Source: Marinovum algicola
Lineage (GTDB): Bacteria; Pseudomonadota; Alphaproteobacteria; Rhodobacterales; Rhodobacteraceae
Length of the DNA stretch: 64,000 nt
Assembly: GCF_900109145.1 (NCBI RefSeq)
Contig: NZ_FNYY01000001.1
Span: 496,001-560,000 of the forward strand
Reading direction: 5' to 3'
The position numbers were made by a program, and so were the translations under genes. This document shows positions 42,506 to 50,732 of this stretch, in pieces. The notes under the pieces are model-generated. The model saw only the letters and a list, made by a program, of their open reading frames with translations, was not told where the DNA came from and did no database searches. Numbering within the stretch: position 1 is the first letter of the stretch; each line of letters opens with the position of its first letter.

Positions 42506-43500
42506 TAGGGCGTACCGGGAGAGCCCGGCTCCGCATCGGCAAAGGCGGGCAGGACCTCTTGCGCCAGCGTCTGCATCGTGTCCTCGACGTCGGCGCCGTT
42601 GAACCGCAGGTTCAGCGCGACGTGATTGATTCCAAGGCTCTGAACCTCTGACAGATACTGCCGCAGATAGCCGGTGCCGGAGCGAAAGCCGAGGTGGATC
42701 GGGCTCGGCGGCGCCCCGGTGTCCGCGACAAGATCGACATAAAGCGACTGCATCACCGGCCGGTCGGGTAGGCCCGTGGCGGCGATCCGCTGGCGATACT
42801 CGGCCACCACGCGGCCCTGGGCCACCGGATCGCGCGGATAGGTCATCCAGCCGTCGCCGTTGCGCGCCACCCAGTCCGGCGATTGCTGGCTGCCCCCGGT
42901 GATCAGCAGCGGCAGTTGGCCGCCAGCGGGCTTGGGCAGCATGTCGATACCGCCGGACAGCGTACCGTGATCGGTGTCGCGGCGCGGATAGCTCTCGGCC
43001 ATGGCCCTTATGTAATCGACGCTGTCGCGAAACCGCATGCCGCGGTCGGGAAAGCTCTTGTTCAGCGCCGGATATTCCTCGGGACGGTCGCCGGAGGCCA
43101 CTCCAAGAAGCAGCCGTCCGCCGGAGAGAACATCCGCCGAGGCCGCCGCCTTGGCCACATGCGCGGGGTGGCGCAGCGGCAGGACGATGCTGGCCGCGCC
43201 AAGCGCGATGTCGCGGGTCGCGGTGGCCAGGGCGCCGAGATAGACAAAGGGGTCAAAGACCTGCCCGGCATCCCCGAAAGAAGGCACGTTGAACGGCACA
43301 TCGCGCAGCCAGAGCGCCGAAAAGCCCAGCGCATCGGCCAGTTGCGCCCGTTCGATATGGCACGCCATGTTCGGCACCGCGCTGTCCGCATAGGTCTCGA
43401 GCGGGACAACAAGGCCAAGGCTCAGCCGACCGGGGCGAAACACGGTGTTATAGGCGCGGTTGAGGCGCGGAAAAGCGGTTGTCGTGGTTTGGTCCAGCAT
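42502..43500 (-). CDS. Luciferase-like (LLM) flavin-dependent oxidoreductase (332 aa)
   Basis: Bacterial-luciferase-like TIM barrel: AQLADALGFSALWLRDVPFN, ALGAASIVLPLRHPAHVAKA, LSGGRLLLGVASGDRPEEYP, and ITGGSQQSPDWVARNGDGWM. These enzymes use reduced FMN or F420 for oxygenation or hydride transfer. The ATG follows GGAGCAAACC. The end of the gene overlaps promoter D of the next gene. It stands between the DUF1330 gene and the regulon; substrate unknown. Confidence 0.88.
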   Translation of the reverse strand: MLDQTTTTAFPRLNRAYNTVFRPGRLSLGLVVPLETYADSAVPNMACHIERAQLADALGFSALWLRDVPFNVPSFGDAGQVFDPFVYLGALATATRDIALGAASIVLPLRHPAHVAKAAASADVLSGGRLLLGVASGDRPEEYPALNKSFPDRGMRFRDSVDYIRAMAESYPRRDTDHGTLSGGIDMLPKPAGGQLPLLITGGSQQSPDWVARNGDGWMTYPRDPVAQGRVVAEYRQRIAATGLPDRPVMQSLYVDLVADTGAPPSPIHLGFRSGTGYLRQYLSEVQSLGINHVALNLRFNGADVEDTMQTLAQEVLPAFADAEPGSPGTPY

Positions 43501-43552
43501 GGTTTGCTCCTTCGGCAGGGTGGCCCGGGCAGGCAGGGCCGCGCGGGGCCCC

Positions 43553-43855
43553 TCAGGCGAGGTCGTATTGACCGGCGATCAGCCAGTGCAGGCTGGTCGA
43601 TCCGGCATGGCGGTTGTCCAGGTGCGGGCGGTAATCCGGGTCGGCCATGAAATCCTTGGCGGCCTGTTCCGAGGGCCATTCGATCACGATGCGCAGCGCG
43701 GCATTGCGCGTGGCGCCTTCCAGTTGCTCGTGGCTGTTGGTGCGCGCCAGGTATTTGCCGCCGTGTCTGGCCATGATCCGGGTCGCGGTGGGCAGGTAGT
43801 CAGGTATCCAAGCCTCGTTCGAGGGGGTCACTTCCAGAACGGAATAATGTGCCAT
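43553..43855 (-). CDS. DUF1330-domain protein (100 aa)
   Basis: Small ferredoxin-fold-like protein: MAHYSVLEVTPSNEAWIPDY, GGKYLARTNSHEQLEG, RIVIEWPSEQAAKDFMADPDY. The DUF1330/NIPSNAP-like dimeric alpha-beta barrel group has no agreed function; related folds act as small monooxygenases or chaperone-like proteins. The upstream extension of the frame is ignored because the ATG at 43855 begins the family motif and follows AAGGAG. It precedes the LLM gene by 52 bp on the same strand and is divergent from a LysR gene. Confidence 0.86.
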   Translation of the reverse strand: MAHYSVLEVTPSNEAWIPDYLPTATRIMARHGGKYLARTNSHEQLEGATRNAALRIVIEWPSEQAAKDFMADPDYRPHLDNRHAGSTSLHWLIAGQYDLA

Positions 43856-44006
43856 GTCAGGTCTCCTTGATGCGATCGTCGAGGCGTGGCGCCGTGAGAT
43901 GGTGGACTTGTCCGCCTGTGCCCCGTGTTGCCAATTTAACTCTTGCGAAATTCCGTAAAACCGGCAGATCTCGGATTTCATTTTTCGGAATGCGGATATA
44001 ATCACC

Positions 44007-44912
44007 ATGGACACCGACAATCTGCGCCTCTTTGTCATGGCGGCCGAACGGCTCAACATCTCGGCCGCGGGGCGCGAGCTGGGCCTGGCCCCGGCGGTGG
44101 CGAGCGCGCGTCTGGCCAAGCTGGAACAGGAGCTCGGGGCCGAGCTCCTGCGCCGCACCACCCGCAAGGTGTCGCTGTCTCTGGAGGGGTCGGATTTCCT
44201 GCCCTACGCGCGCGAGATCCTGGCGCAGGCCGAGGCCGCAATGGCGGTCCTTGGCGGCAGCGGCGCGGGGCCAAAAGGCACCCTTCGCTTTGCCGCGCCA
44301 AGCAGTTTCGCGCAATTGCACATCATGCCGCTGCTGCCGGCGTTCCACGCGGCCTATCCCGATCTCACGCTGGATCTGCGCCTGTCTGACACGCGGTTCG
44401 ATGCCATCGAGGGCAGTTTCGATCTTGCCCTGCGCAGCGCGCCGCTGACCGACAGCAGCCTGAAGGGCCGCAAGCTTGCCGATGACACCCGCATTCTCTG
44501 TGCATCGCCCGGCTATCTTGCGGCGCAGGGCACGCCGGCGACGCCGGCCGACCTGGCAGGCCACAGGTTCATCGCCTGGAGCAATCTGGAACCGCGGGAG
44601 CTGATCAACCGGGCCGGCGATACCGCCGCCCTCGACCCGGCGGGGATGGTCTGCCGGGCCATCGTCGACGATGGCGATGCCCAACGCGAGGCGACGGTGA
44701 CGGGTGCCGGTCTGTCGATCAACTCGCTCTGGAGCGTCGCGCATGAGATTGCCGCCGGGCGGCTTGTCCGGGTGCTGCCCGAATGGAAGATGAACGATCG
44801 ATCCGTGCTCTGGCTGGTCTATCCCCGTTCAAATGTGCTGACACCCAAGACGCGGATTTTCATGGACTTTCTGATCGGGCATCTGGGCGGTCAGCCGGAT
44901 TGGTCCGGCTGA
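44007..44912 (+). CDS. LysR-family regulator (301 aa)
   Basis: HTH region MDTDNLRLFVMAAERLNISA and RELGLAPAVASARLAKLEQELG, then the effector domain (LRFAAPSSFAQLHIMPLLPAF, LDLRLSDTRFDAIEGSFDLAL). A TATAAT hexamer at 43997-44002 ends only 4 nt before the ATG and no Shine-Dalgarno is visible, so the mRNA may be leaderless. It is divergent from the DUF1330/LLM genes and convergent with the quinone oxidoreductase gene, either of which may be its target. Confidence 0.92.
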   Translation: MDTDNLRLFVMAAERLNISAAGRELGLAPAVASARLAKLEQELGAELLRRTTRKVSLSLEGSDFLPYAREILAQAEAAMAVLGGSGAGPKGTLRFAAPSSFAQLHIMPLLPAFHAAYPDLTLDLRLSDTRFDAIEGSFDLALRSAPLTDSSLKGRKLADDTRILCASPGYLAAQGTPATPADLAGHRFIAWSNLEPRELINRAGDTAALDPAGMVCRAIVDDGDAQREATVTGAGLSINSLWSVAHEIAAGRLVRVLPEWKMNDRSVLWLVYPRSNVLTPKTRIFMDFLIGHLGGQPDWSG

Positions 44913-44952
44913 TTATTCGGGCGGCGCGGCTCTCTGTCCGGCGCTGCCGAGC

Positions 44953-44981
44953 CCGGCGCAAAAGCTGAAAAGGAGCGCCGG
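44953..44981. terminator. Hairpin between convergent LysR and quinone oxidoreductase genes
   Basis: A perfect 7-bp stem CCGGCGC/GCGCCGG with a 15-nt A-rich loop lies in the 111-bp gap between the two convergent genes. No clear U-run follows. Bidirectional termination is inferred from position. Confidence 0.35.
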
Positions 44982-45023
44982 AACCGATGTGGCTCCAGCG
45001 CCTCTGGTCATTGCAAGGCGGGA

Positions 45024-46010
45024 TCAGACCTCGACAACGACCTTGCCGATGGCCGCGCCGCCGGTCAGCCGGGCATAAGCGGCGCCGACTTCTTCAAGCC
45101 CGAAACGCTCGCTGTCCAGCTGCGGGGTCAGGGCGCCGGCATCGACGATCTCGGCCAGTTTCGTCAGCACCTCGCCATGCACCTCGCGGCCGGTGTCGTG
45201 CAGCATCGGCAGCAGCATGAAGATGATGTGCAGCGACAGCCCCTTGAAGTGCGCCGGCGTCAGGTCGATTTCCAGCAGGGCCACGGTCGACACCACCTGC
45301 GCGTTCAGCGCCGCCGCTTCGAAAGAGTTTGTCATGTTCGCGCCGCCGACTGCGTCAAAGATCACGTCAAAGCCGCCACCGCCGGTCCGGGCGGCGACGT
45401 AGTCGGCGACTTTCTCTTGCATGAAGTCGATCGGCGTCGCGCCAAATCCCTCGATCGCCGCCAACTGCGCCGCGCCGGTTCCGGTGGCCGAAACCTCGGC
45501 GCCGAGGTGCCGGGCCAACTGGATCGCCAGATGGCCGACGCCACCGGCACCGCCTTGCACCAGAACCTTGTGCCCGGCTCTGACGCCTGCGCGTTGCACG
45601 CCTTCATAGGCCGTGATCCCGACCAGCGGCAGCGCCGCGGCCTCGCGCATCGAAAGCGTCTTTGGCTTGTGCGCGATCAGGCGGGCATCGGCCAGCATGT
45701 ATTCGGCCAGCGCGCCCTGCAATTCGCCCAGACCTCCGGCGCAGCCATAGATTTCGTCGCCCACGGCAAAGCCGGTCACGCCGGTGCCGACCTCTTCGAT
45801 GACGCCGGCGAAATCCATGCCCAGCACCGCGGGCAGGGCGGGCGACAGCGGCAGATCGGTGCCCATGGCCTTGATCATCGTGTCGATGGTGTTGACGCTG
45901 GTGGCATGGACGCGAAGCACCACGTGGCCCGGGGTGACGGCGGGGTGCGCGCGCTCGACGGCTTCAAAGGGGGCGTCGGGACCATAGGCGGTGAGGGTCA
46001 TGGCTTTCAT
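45024..46010 (-). CDS. Zinc-independent quinone oxidoreductase-type MDR protein (328 aa)
   Basis: Medium-chain dehydrogenase/reductase of the QOR branch. GroES-like N-domain (VVLRVHATSVNTIDTMIKAM), then the NADPH-binding domain with VQGGAGGVGHLAIQLARHLG and FDVIFDAVGG. Zinc-binding cysteines of the alcohol dehydrogenases are absent. It probably reduces quinones or alpha,beta-unsaturated carbonyls with NADPH. The ATG at 46010 follows GGAGTTCACCG. Monocistronic, convergent with the LysR gene at 44007. Confidence 0.92.
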   Translation of the reverse strand: MKAMTLTAYGPDAPFEAVERAHPAVTPGHVVLRVHATSVNTIDTMIKAMGTDLPLSPALPAVLGMDFAGVIEEVGTGVTGFAVGDEIYGCAGGLGELQGALAEYMLADARLIAHKPKTLSMREAAALPLVGITAYEGVQRAGVRAGHKVLVQGGAGGVGHLAIQLARHLGAEVSATGTGAAQLAAIEGFGATPIDFMQEKVADYVAARTGGGGFDVIFDAVGGANMTNSFEAAALNAQVVSTVALLEIDLTPAHFKGLSLHIIFMLLPMLHDTGREVHGEVLTKLAEIVDAGALTPQLDSERFGLEEVGAAYARLTGGAAIGKVVVEV

Positions 46011-46201
46011 CGGTGAACTCCTGTTGATGAAGGGCTGGCCCTCTATCTACACTTGGTTCAAAGTTGATAAATCCGGGGATTTCTGGCTTCAGAATTCCGG
46101 TTTCGGATATAATCGCCCCGAAAGGAAAAGCGCGCGGCCGTCCGGACCCAGCACTTGGCGGGCTTGATCCGAACTTGCGCGGCCGGGGCAGCAGCGGCCG
46201 C

Positions 46202-46297
46202 CTACAAGAGCACCAGCCGCAACAGATAGGCGACGCTCGCAACGGTGAGCACGCCGGCCAGCCAGAGCGCCACGAACCAGCCCAGTTTCCTCCACAT
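46202..46297 (-). CDS. DUF2474 small membrane subunit of the bd-type oxidase (31 aa)
   Basis: A 31-residue single-span peptide, MWRKLGWFVALWLAGVLTVA, continuing with one hydrophobic helix. DUF2474 proteins follow cyanide-insensitive bd-type oxidase genes in many Proteobacteria and are thought to stabilise the complex, as CydX does in E. coli. Its ATG overlaps the stop of cydB (ATGA), so it is translated by coupling. Too short for routine ORF calling. Confidence 0.85.
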   Translation of the reverse strand: MWRKLGWFVALWLAGVLTVASVAYLLRLVLL

Positions 46298-47316
46298 CAG
46301 TGATATCCGTCTTCGGGGTCGAGCTTGCCGCGGAACACCCAATAGGCAAAGCCGGTATAAGCCAAGATGATCGGCACCAGCACGATGGCGCCGACAAACA
46401 TGAAAAGCTGGCTCTTGTAGGGGCTTGCGGCCTGCCAGATCGTGACTTCGGTCGGAATGATATAGGGCCAGATCGAAATGCCGAGGCCGACGAAGCACAG
46501 CAGGAACAGCAACACCACCATCAGCATCGGCAGCCAGTCGTGCCCGCCCTTGTACAGCGACCGCGCCAGGACATAGCCGATCAGCCCGGTCAGCAGCGGC
46601 ACCGGCACAACAAAGAGGATCTGTGGAAACGACAGCCAGCGCATCCAGTAGGCTGCCTCCAGTGTCGGCGTCAGCGCGCTGACCAGCGCGATGAAGCCAA
46701 GCGACAGCAGGCCCGACAGTTGTGCGGCCTTTTTCACCCGTTGCTGCACCGCGCCCTCGAGCTTCCAGTTGAGCCAGCAGGCCCCCATCAGCGCATAGCC
46801 CGCCACCACCCCGAGCCCGACAACCAGGGTAAATGGCGTCAGCCAATCCCACCAGCCGCCGCCATAGGCGCGGCCGTCGATCTCGATCCCCTGCAAGAGC
46901 GTGCCGAGGATGATGCCCTGCATCAGCGCGGCGACGACGGAGCCGCAGATGAACGACATATCCCAGGCCCGGGCCGAGAAGCGGCGCTGCGAGCGCCAGC
47001 GGAACTCGAAGGCCACGCCGCGAAAAATCAGCGCCAGCAGCATCACGATGATCGGCACGTAGACCGCCGGCAGGATGATCGCATAGGCCAGCGGAAAGGC
47101 GGCAAACAGCCCGCCGCCGCCAAGGATCAGCCAGGTCTCGTTGCCGTCCCAGACCGGGGCGACCGAATTCATCATCAGATCGCGGTCGGACTTTTCCGGA
47201 AAGAAGGGATAGAGGATGCCGATGCCCAGGTCGAACCCGTCGAGAACGACATAGACGAAGGTGGCAAAGGCCAGAAGCAGGGCCCAGGCAATGGTGAGAT
47301 CAAACGAGACTTCCAT
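46297..47316 (-). CDS. cydB: Cyanide-insensitive/bd-type quinol oxidase subunit II (339 aa)
   Basis: Eight to nine membrane segments with CydB motifs: YVVLDGFDLGIGILYPFFPE, SVAPVWDGNETWLILGGGGL, FAAFPLAYAIILPAVYVPII. Partner of subunit I, encoded 3 bp upstream. Together they oxidise ubiquinol and reduce O2 without proton pumping. Homologues in this group are usually named CioB. Confidence 0.95.
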   Translation of the reverse strand: MEVSFDLTIAWALLLAFATFVYVVLDGFDLGIGILYPFFPEKSDRDLMMNSVAPVWDGNETWLILGGGGLFAAFPLAYAIILPAVYVPIIVMLLALIFRGVAFEFRWRSQRRFSARAWDMSFICGSVVAALMQGIILGTLLQGIEIDGRAYGGGWWDWLTPFTLVVGLGVVAGYALMGACWLNWKLEGAVQQRVKKAAQLSGLLSLGFIALVSALTPTLEAAYWMRWLSFPQILFVVPVPLLTGLIGYVLARSLYKGGHDWLPMLMVVLLFLLCFVGLGISIWPYIIPTEVTIWQAASPYKSQLFMFVGAIVLVPIILAYTGFAYWVFRGKLDPEDGYH

Positions 47317-47319
47317 GGC

Positions 47320-48744
47320 TCAGGCCTCCTCTGCCGCTTCGCGCGTGCCAACTGGCGCCGAGGTCATGCCGGCGGTGCGGATCGGCCCGGCCTCGGATTC
47401 CACGCCGGTTTCGCCGAGAAGGGGCACCTTGCCCATCAGATGCAGCAGGTAGACCACGCCGGCGCCGAAAACGACGAAGTAGACGGCGACAAAGGCAAGC
47501 AGCGAGGCTCCGACGGCGCTGGCGGCGACCGGGGCCACGGCATCCGCGGTCAGCAACTCGCCATAGATGACGAAAGGCTGGCGCCCGACCTCGGTGGTGA
47601 TCCAGCCCGCCGTCACCGCGATCAACCCCGAAGGGCCCATCACCAGCGCGGCGCGGTGCAGCCACCGGTCGTCATGCAGCCGGCCGCGCAGCCGCGAGAC
47701 CAGCGACCAGAGGCCGACAGCCGCCATCAGGACGCCGATGCCCACCATGATGCGAAAGCTCCAGAACACCACCCCCACCGGCGGCTCGAGCGCGTCAGGC
47801 ACCGTGTCCAGCCCGTCCATCTCGGCGTCCCAGGACTTGCCCAGGATCGGCCCGCCGATCCTGGGGATCGACAGTGCATAGCGCATCTCGCCGGCCGCCT
47901 GATCGGGAATGCCGAACAGGATCAGCGGCACGCCATCGTCGTAGCTCTCGAAATGGCCTTCCATGGCGAGCACCTTGGTCGGCTGATGCTCATATGTGTT
48001 CAGCCCCTGTTCGTGGCCGATGACGATCTGCAAGGGCGCGACGATCGCGGCCATCCACATCGCCATCGAGAACATCGTGCGCACGCCCTTGTTGTGGCTG
48101 TGATGGCGCAGCAGATGCCAGGCCCCGACGCCACCGACGACAAAGGCCGTGGTCAGATAGGCGGCGGTGATCGTATGCGCCAGGCGGTAGGGGAAGGAGG
48201 GGTTGAAGATGATCTGCCACCAGTCCTCGGGCAAATATTGCCCGGTGTTCGAGATCGAAAAGCCCGCGGGCGTGTGCATCCAGCTGTTGACGCTGAGAAT
48301 CCAGGTGGCCGAGATCGCCGTGCCGACCGCCACCATGACGCAGGCGAACATGTGCAGCCCGTCGCCGACCCGATTGCGGCCAAAGAGCATGATGCCGAGA
48401 AAGCCCGCCTCGAGAAAGAAGGCGGTCAGGATTTCATAGGCCATCAGCGGCCCGATCACCGGCCCGGCGCGATCCGAAAAGACCGACCAGTTGGTGCCGA
48501 ACTGATATGACATCACGATCCCCGAGACGACCCCCATGGCAAAGGAGATCGCGAAGACCTTGATCCAGTATTCGAACAGCCGGAGATAGGTTTCGTGCCG
48601 TGTTTTCAGCCAGAGCGCATTCAGCACCGCCAGAAAGCTTGCCAGGCCGATGGTGAAGGCCGGAAAGATGAAGTGGAACGCAACCGTGAAGGCAAATTGC
48701 ATCCGCGCCAGAAGCAGCGCGTCGAAACCCAGAAAAGTGTCCAT
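47320..48744 (-). CDS. cydA: Cyanide-insensitive/bd-type quinol oxidase subunit I (474 aa)
   Basis: MDTFLGFDALLLARMQFAFT begins subunit I, and a heme-ligand His lies in TVAFHFIFP. GHEQGLNTYEHQPTKVLAME marks the quinol-binding (Q-loop) region, which lacks the long E. coli insertion, as in CioA. The ATG at 48744 starts the family motif; the upstream open frame is spurious. The 234-bp region to tRNA-Met shows no FNR box, so oxygen control through FnrL is not evident. Operon: cydA-cydB-DUF2474. Confidence 0.95.
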   Translation of the reverse strand: MDTFLGFDALLLARMQFAFTVAFHFIFPAFTIGLASFLAVLNALWLKTRHETYLRLFEYWIKVFAISFAMGVVSGIVMSYQFGTNWSVFSDRAGPVIGPLMAYEILTAFFLEAGFLGIMLFGRNRVGDGLHMFACVMVAVGTAISATWILSVNSWMHTPAGFSISNTGQYLPEDWWQIIFNPSFPYRLAHTITAAYLTTAFVVGGVGAWHLLRHHSHNKGVRTMFSMAMWMAAIVAPLQIVIGHEQGLNTYEHQPTKVLAMEGHFESYDDGVPLILFGIPDQAAGEMRYALSIPRIGGPILGKSWDAEMDGLDTVPDALEPPVGVVFWSFRIMVGIGVLMAAVGLWSLVSRLRGRLHDDRWLHRAALVMGPSGLIAVTAGWITTEVGRQPFVIYGELLTADAVAPVAASAVGASLLAFVAVYFVVFGAGVVYLLHLMGKVPLLGETGVESEAGPIRTAGMTSAPVGTREAAEEA

Positions 48745-48978
48745 GTACCCGTGACCCTGCGATGACTGCCGTTGATACCCGATACCGGTAACGTAGGTCT
48801 CCGGACCCATGGCCGGATTGCGACATGGCAACGCAGGCGGGAACTTCCCTGAGGACGGAACGTGGCAGGGGCGGACAGGCCGGTCTGATTGCCGGGGGGT
48901 GGCTGGCAAGATGCGCATGCGCCGCCGGTCAGGGGCGGGGCCAGGCCGTGCGGCAAGGCTGAAATGTAGGGGGTTTTG

Positions 48979-49055
48979 TGGTAGCGGAGGAGGGACTTGA
49001 ACCCCCGACACGCGGATTATGATTCCGCTGCTCTAACCAACTGAGCTACTCCGCC
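48979..49055 (-). tRNA. tRNA-Met (CAT), elongator type
   Basis: A 77-nt cloverleaf on the minus strand. The acceptor starts GGCGGAG, the anticodon arm has a GCGGA/TCCGC stem with loop ATCATAA (anticodon CAT), the T-arm is GGGGGTTCAAGTCCC, and CCA is encoded at 48981-48979. The 1-72 pair is G-U, unlike the mismatched initiator tRNA. The body resembles alphaproteobacterial elongator tRNA-Met; lysidine-modified tRNA-Ile2 is a less likely alternative. Confidence 0.93.
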
Positions 49056-49067
49056 ACAGGCCCGGCG

Positions 49068-49096
49068 GGATTAGGACAGCAGCCCTCTGGCGTCAA
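49068..49096 (-). promoter_or_regulatory. Promoter of tRNA-Met
   Basis: On the minus strand, -35 TTGACG (49096-49091), 17-bp spacer, -10 TAATCC (49073-49068), about 13 bp before the mature 5' end of the tRNA. Confidence 0.65.
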
Positions 49097-49188
49097 GACA
49101 AAAAGCGCCGGAGTTTGGCGGATTTTCCGCAGTTTTGCCTCGCGGCGTGCGGGATGCAAAAAAGCTGAATTTTTTCGTCAGACGGGGC

Positions 49189-49217
49189 TTGATCCCGCAT
49201 GCTGATTTGCGTAGAGA
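49189..49217 (+). promoter_or_regulatory. Promoter of tRNA-Gln
   Basis: -35 TTGATC at 49189-49194, 17-bp spacer, -10 TAGAGA at 49212-49217. The tRNA begins 13 bp further on. Confidence 0.55.
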
Positions 49218-49229
49218 CACCCGCACCGT

Positions 49230-49304
49230 TGGGGTGTAGCCAAGTGGTAAGGCAACTGTTTTTGGTACAGTGTACCGTAGGTTCGAATCCTACCACCCCA
49301 GCCA
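49230..49304 (+). tRNA. tRNA-Gln (TTG)
   Basis: A 75-nt cloverleaf. The acceptor TGGGGTG pairs with CACCCCA; the D-arm is AGCCAAGTGGTAAGGC; the anticodon stem ACTGT/ACAGT encloses TTTTGGT (anticodon TTG); the T-arm is GTAGGTTCGAATCCTAC; CCA is encoded. U1-A72 is characteristic of tRNA-Gln. Confidence 0.95.
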
Positions 49305-49496
49305 TAATTCCGCAAAATCCAATCCTTGCAACGAGATAGCCGCTGATCCTGCACGCCGTCCGGCCCGTGTTTCCGGTCGCGCGTCACGCCGGCCAAAGCG
49401 CGTCGTTCGGCCCCGGTTCCCCGGATGGGGCCGCTTTGCGCAGGGGCGACTCACCCCGCCTGGCCGGAACAGCCATGCCGCCCGGTGTCGCGGCCC

Positions 49497-50663
49497 TCAG
49501 GCCCGAGCCAGCACCTCGACGCAGAGCACCGTCGGCAAGTGGCGCGCGATCTCGTGCCAGGTTTCGCCTTCGTCGCGGCTGGCAAAGACCGAGCCGGAGT
49601 TGGTGCCGAAATAGACCCCGGCCGGGCGGGCGCGGTCGGTGGCAAGGGATTGACGCAGCACCGTGAAAAAGCAGTTCTCCGTCGGCAGCCCGGCCTGTTT
49701 CTGCTGCCAGCTGTCGCCGCCGTCGGTGGATTTCCAGATCGCGGCCGAGGCGTCCGGCGGATACCGCCCCTGGCTGTCGCCGTTGAGCGGCAGCACCCAG
49801 ATCGTGCGGCTGTCTTCGGGATGCACGGCGATGGGAAAGCCGAATGTCGACGGCAGTCCGGTGGTGATCTCATGCCAGCTGCGCCCGCCATCCTCGGAGC
49901 GGAAGGTGCCGTGGTGGTTCTGCTGATAGAGCAGGTCGGTGCCACCACCCTGTTCGGCGCGCACCATGTTGTGCACGCAAAGCCCGGTCTCGTCGCCGGT
50001 GCCGGCCGCCGGATGGTCCGACGCAGGGGCCGGGCCGTCCAGATTGCTGCGGCGGTTGCGCCGCTCCCAGCTTGCGCCGCCGTCCTCGCTGGCAAAGACC
50101 CCGGCGGCGGAGATGCCCAGCCAGAGCTTGGCCGGATCTCCCGGATCGGTGAGAATGGTGTGCAGCGTCAGCCCGGCGGCGCCGGGCTGCCAGTCTTCGG
50201 CCGAGGGGTGCTGGTTGAGCGCCGGCAGCTTCTCCCAGCTTTCGCCGCCGTCGGAGCTGGCGAAAAGCGTGGCGGGCTTGGCTCCGGCATACAGCCGGTC
50301 GCCGCCCCGGCGAATCGACCACAGCGCCTCGATCTCGCCGGTAAAGGGCGCCGGCGGGCTGGGCTCCGTGCCGAAGGTCCTGGCCATCTCGGGGTCATCG
50401 GCCAGCCAGGCGTCCATCTGGCCGTTGGCCAGTTTGCTCAGTTGCCAAGAGGCGCCATGATCGGACGACCGCCAGACCCCGGCGCCACACCAGTCGTTGC
50501 CGCCCGCCGCCCAGAGCGCGCCGCTTTCGGAGTCGCCGGCCATGTGGTTGATCGGCCAGCCGTCACAGAACGGGCCGGCGACGGACCAGGCGTCGCGGTC
50601 TTCGGTGCCGTCCAGCAGGAAGGCACCTTTGGTTGTTCCGACAAGAACGGTCGTCCGGGGCAT
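49497..50663 (-). CDS. BNR/Asp-box repeat beta-propeller protein (388 aa)
   Basis: At least six Asp-box motifs of the form SxDxGxxW occur along the chain (SSDHGASW, SSDGGESW, SEDGGASW, SEDGGRSW, STDGGDSW, SRDEGETW), indicating a sialidase/YCF48-like beta-propeller. No sialidase FRIP motif or signal peptide is visible, so enzymatic activity is doubtful and the protein is probably cytoplasmic. The ATG at 50663 begins MPRTTVLVGTTKGAFLLDG; 42 nt of upstream open frame is not conserved-looking. Role unknown; next to galM on the same strand. Confidence 0.85.
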   Translation of the reverse strand: MPRTTVLVGTTKGAFLLDGTEDRDAWSVAGPFCDGWPINHMAGDSESGALWAAGGNDWCGAGVWRSSDHGASWQLSKLANGQMDAWLADDPEMARTFGTEPSPPAPFTGEIEALWSIRRGGDRLYAGAKPATLFASSDGGESWEKLPALNQHPSAEDWQPGAAGLTLHTILTDPGDPAKLWLGISAAGVFASEDGGASWERRNRRSNLDGPAPASDHPAAGTGDETGLCVHNMVRAEQGGGTDLLYQQNHHGTFRSEDGGRSWHEITTGLPSTFGFPIAVHPEDSRTIWVLPLNGDSQGRYPPDASAAIWKSTDGGDSWQQKQAGLPTENCFFTVLRQSLATDRARPAGVYFGTNSGSVFASRDEGETWHEIARHLPTVLCVEVLARA

Positions 50664-50732
50664 GGGGCACCTCGAGGCAGGGCAAAGGTGGCGCGAGGAT
50701 ACCATCGGTGCGCCCCGGGACCGAAGGGATTT

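Noticed and set aside
49093-49305. A 70-codon frame covering tRNA-Gln on the minus strand.
   Set aside because: Its N-terminal part is the antisense of the tRNA itself, a common false protein prediction.
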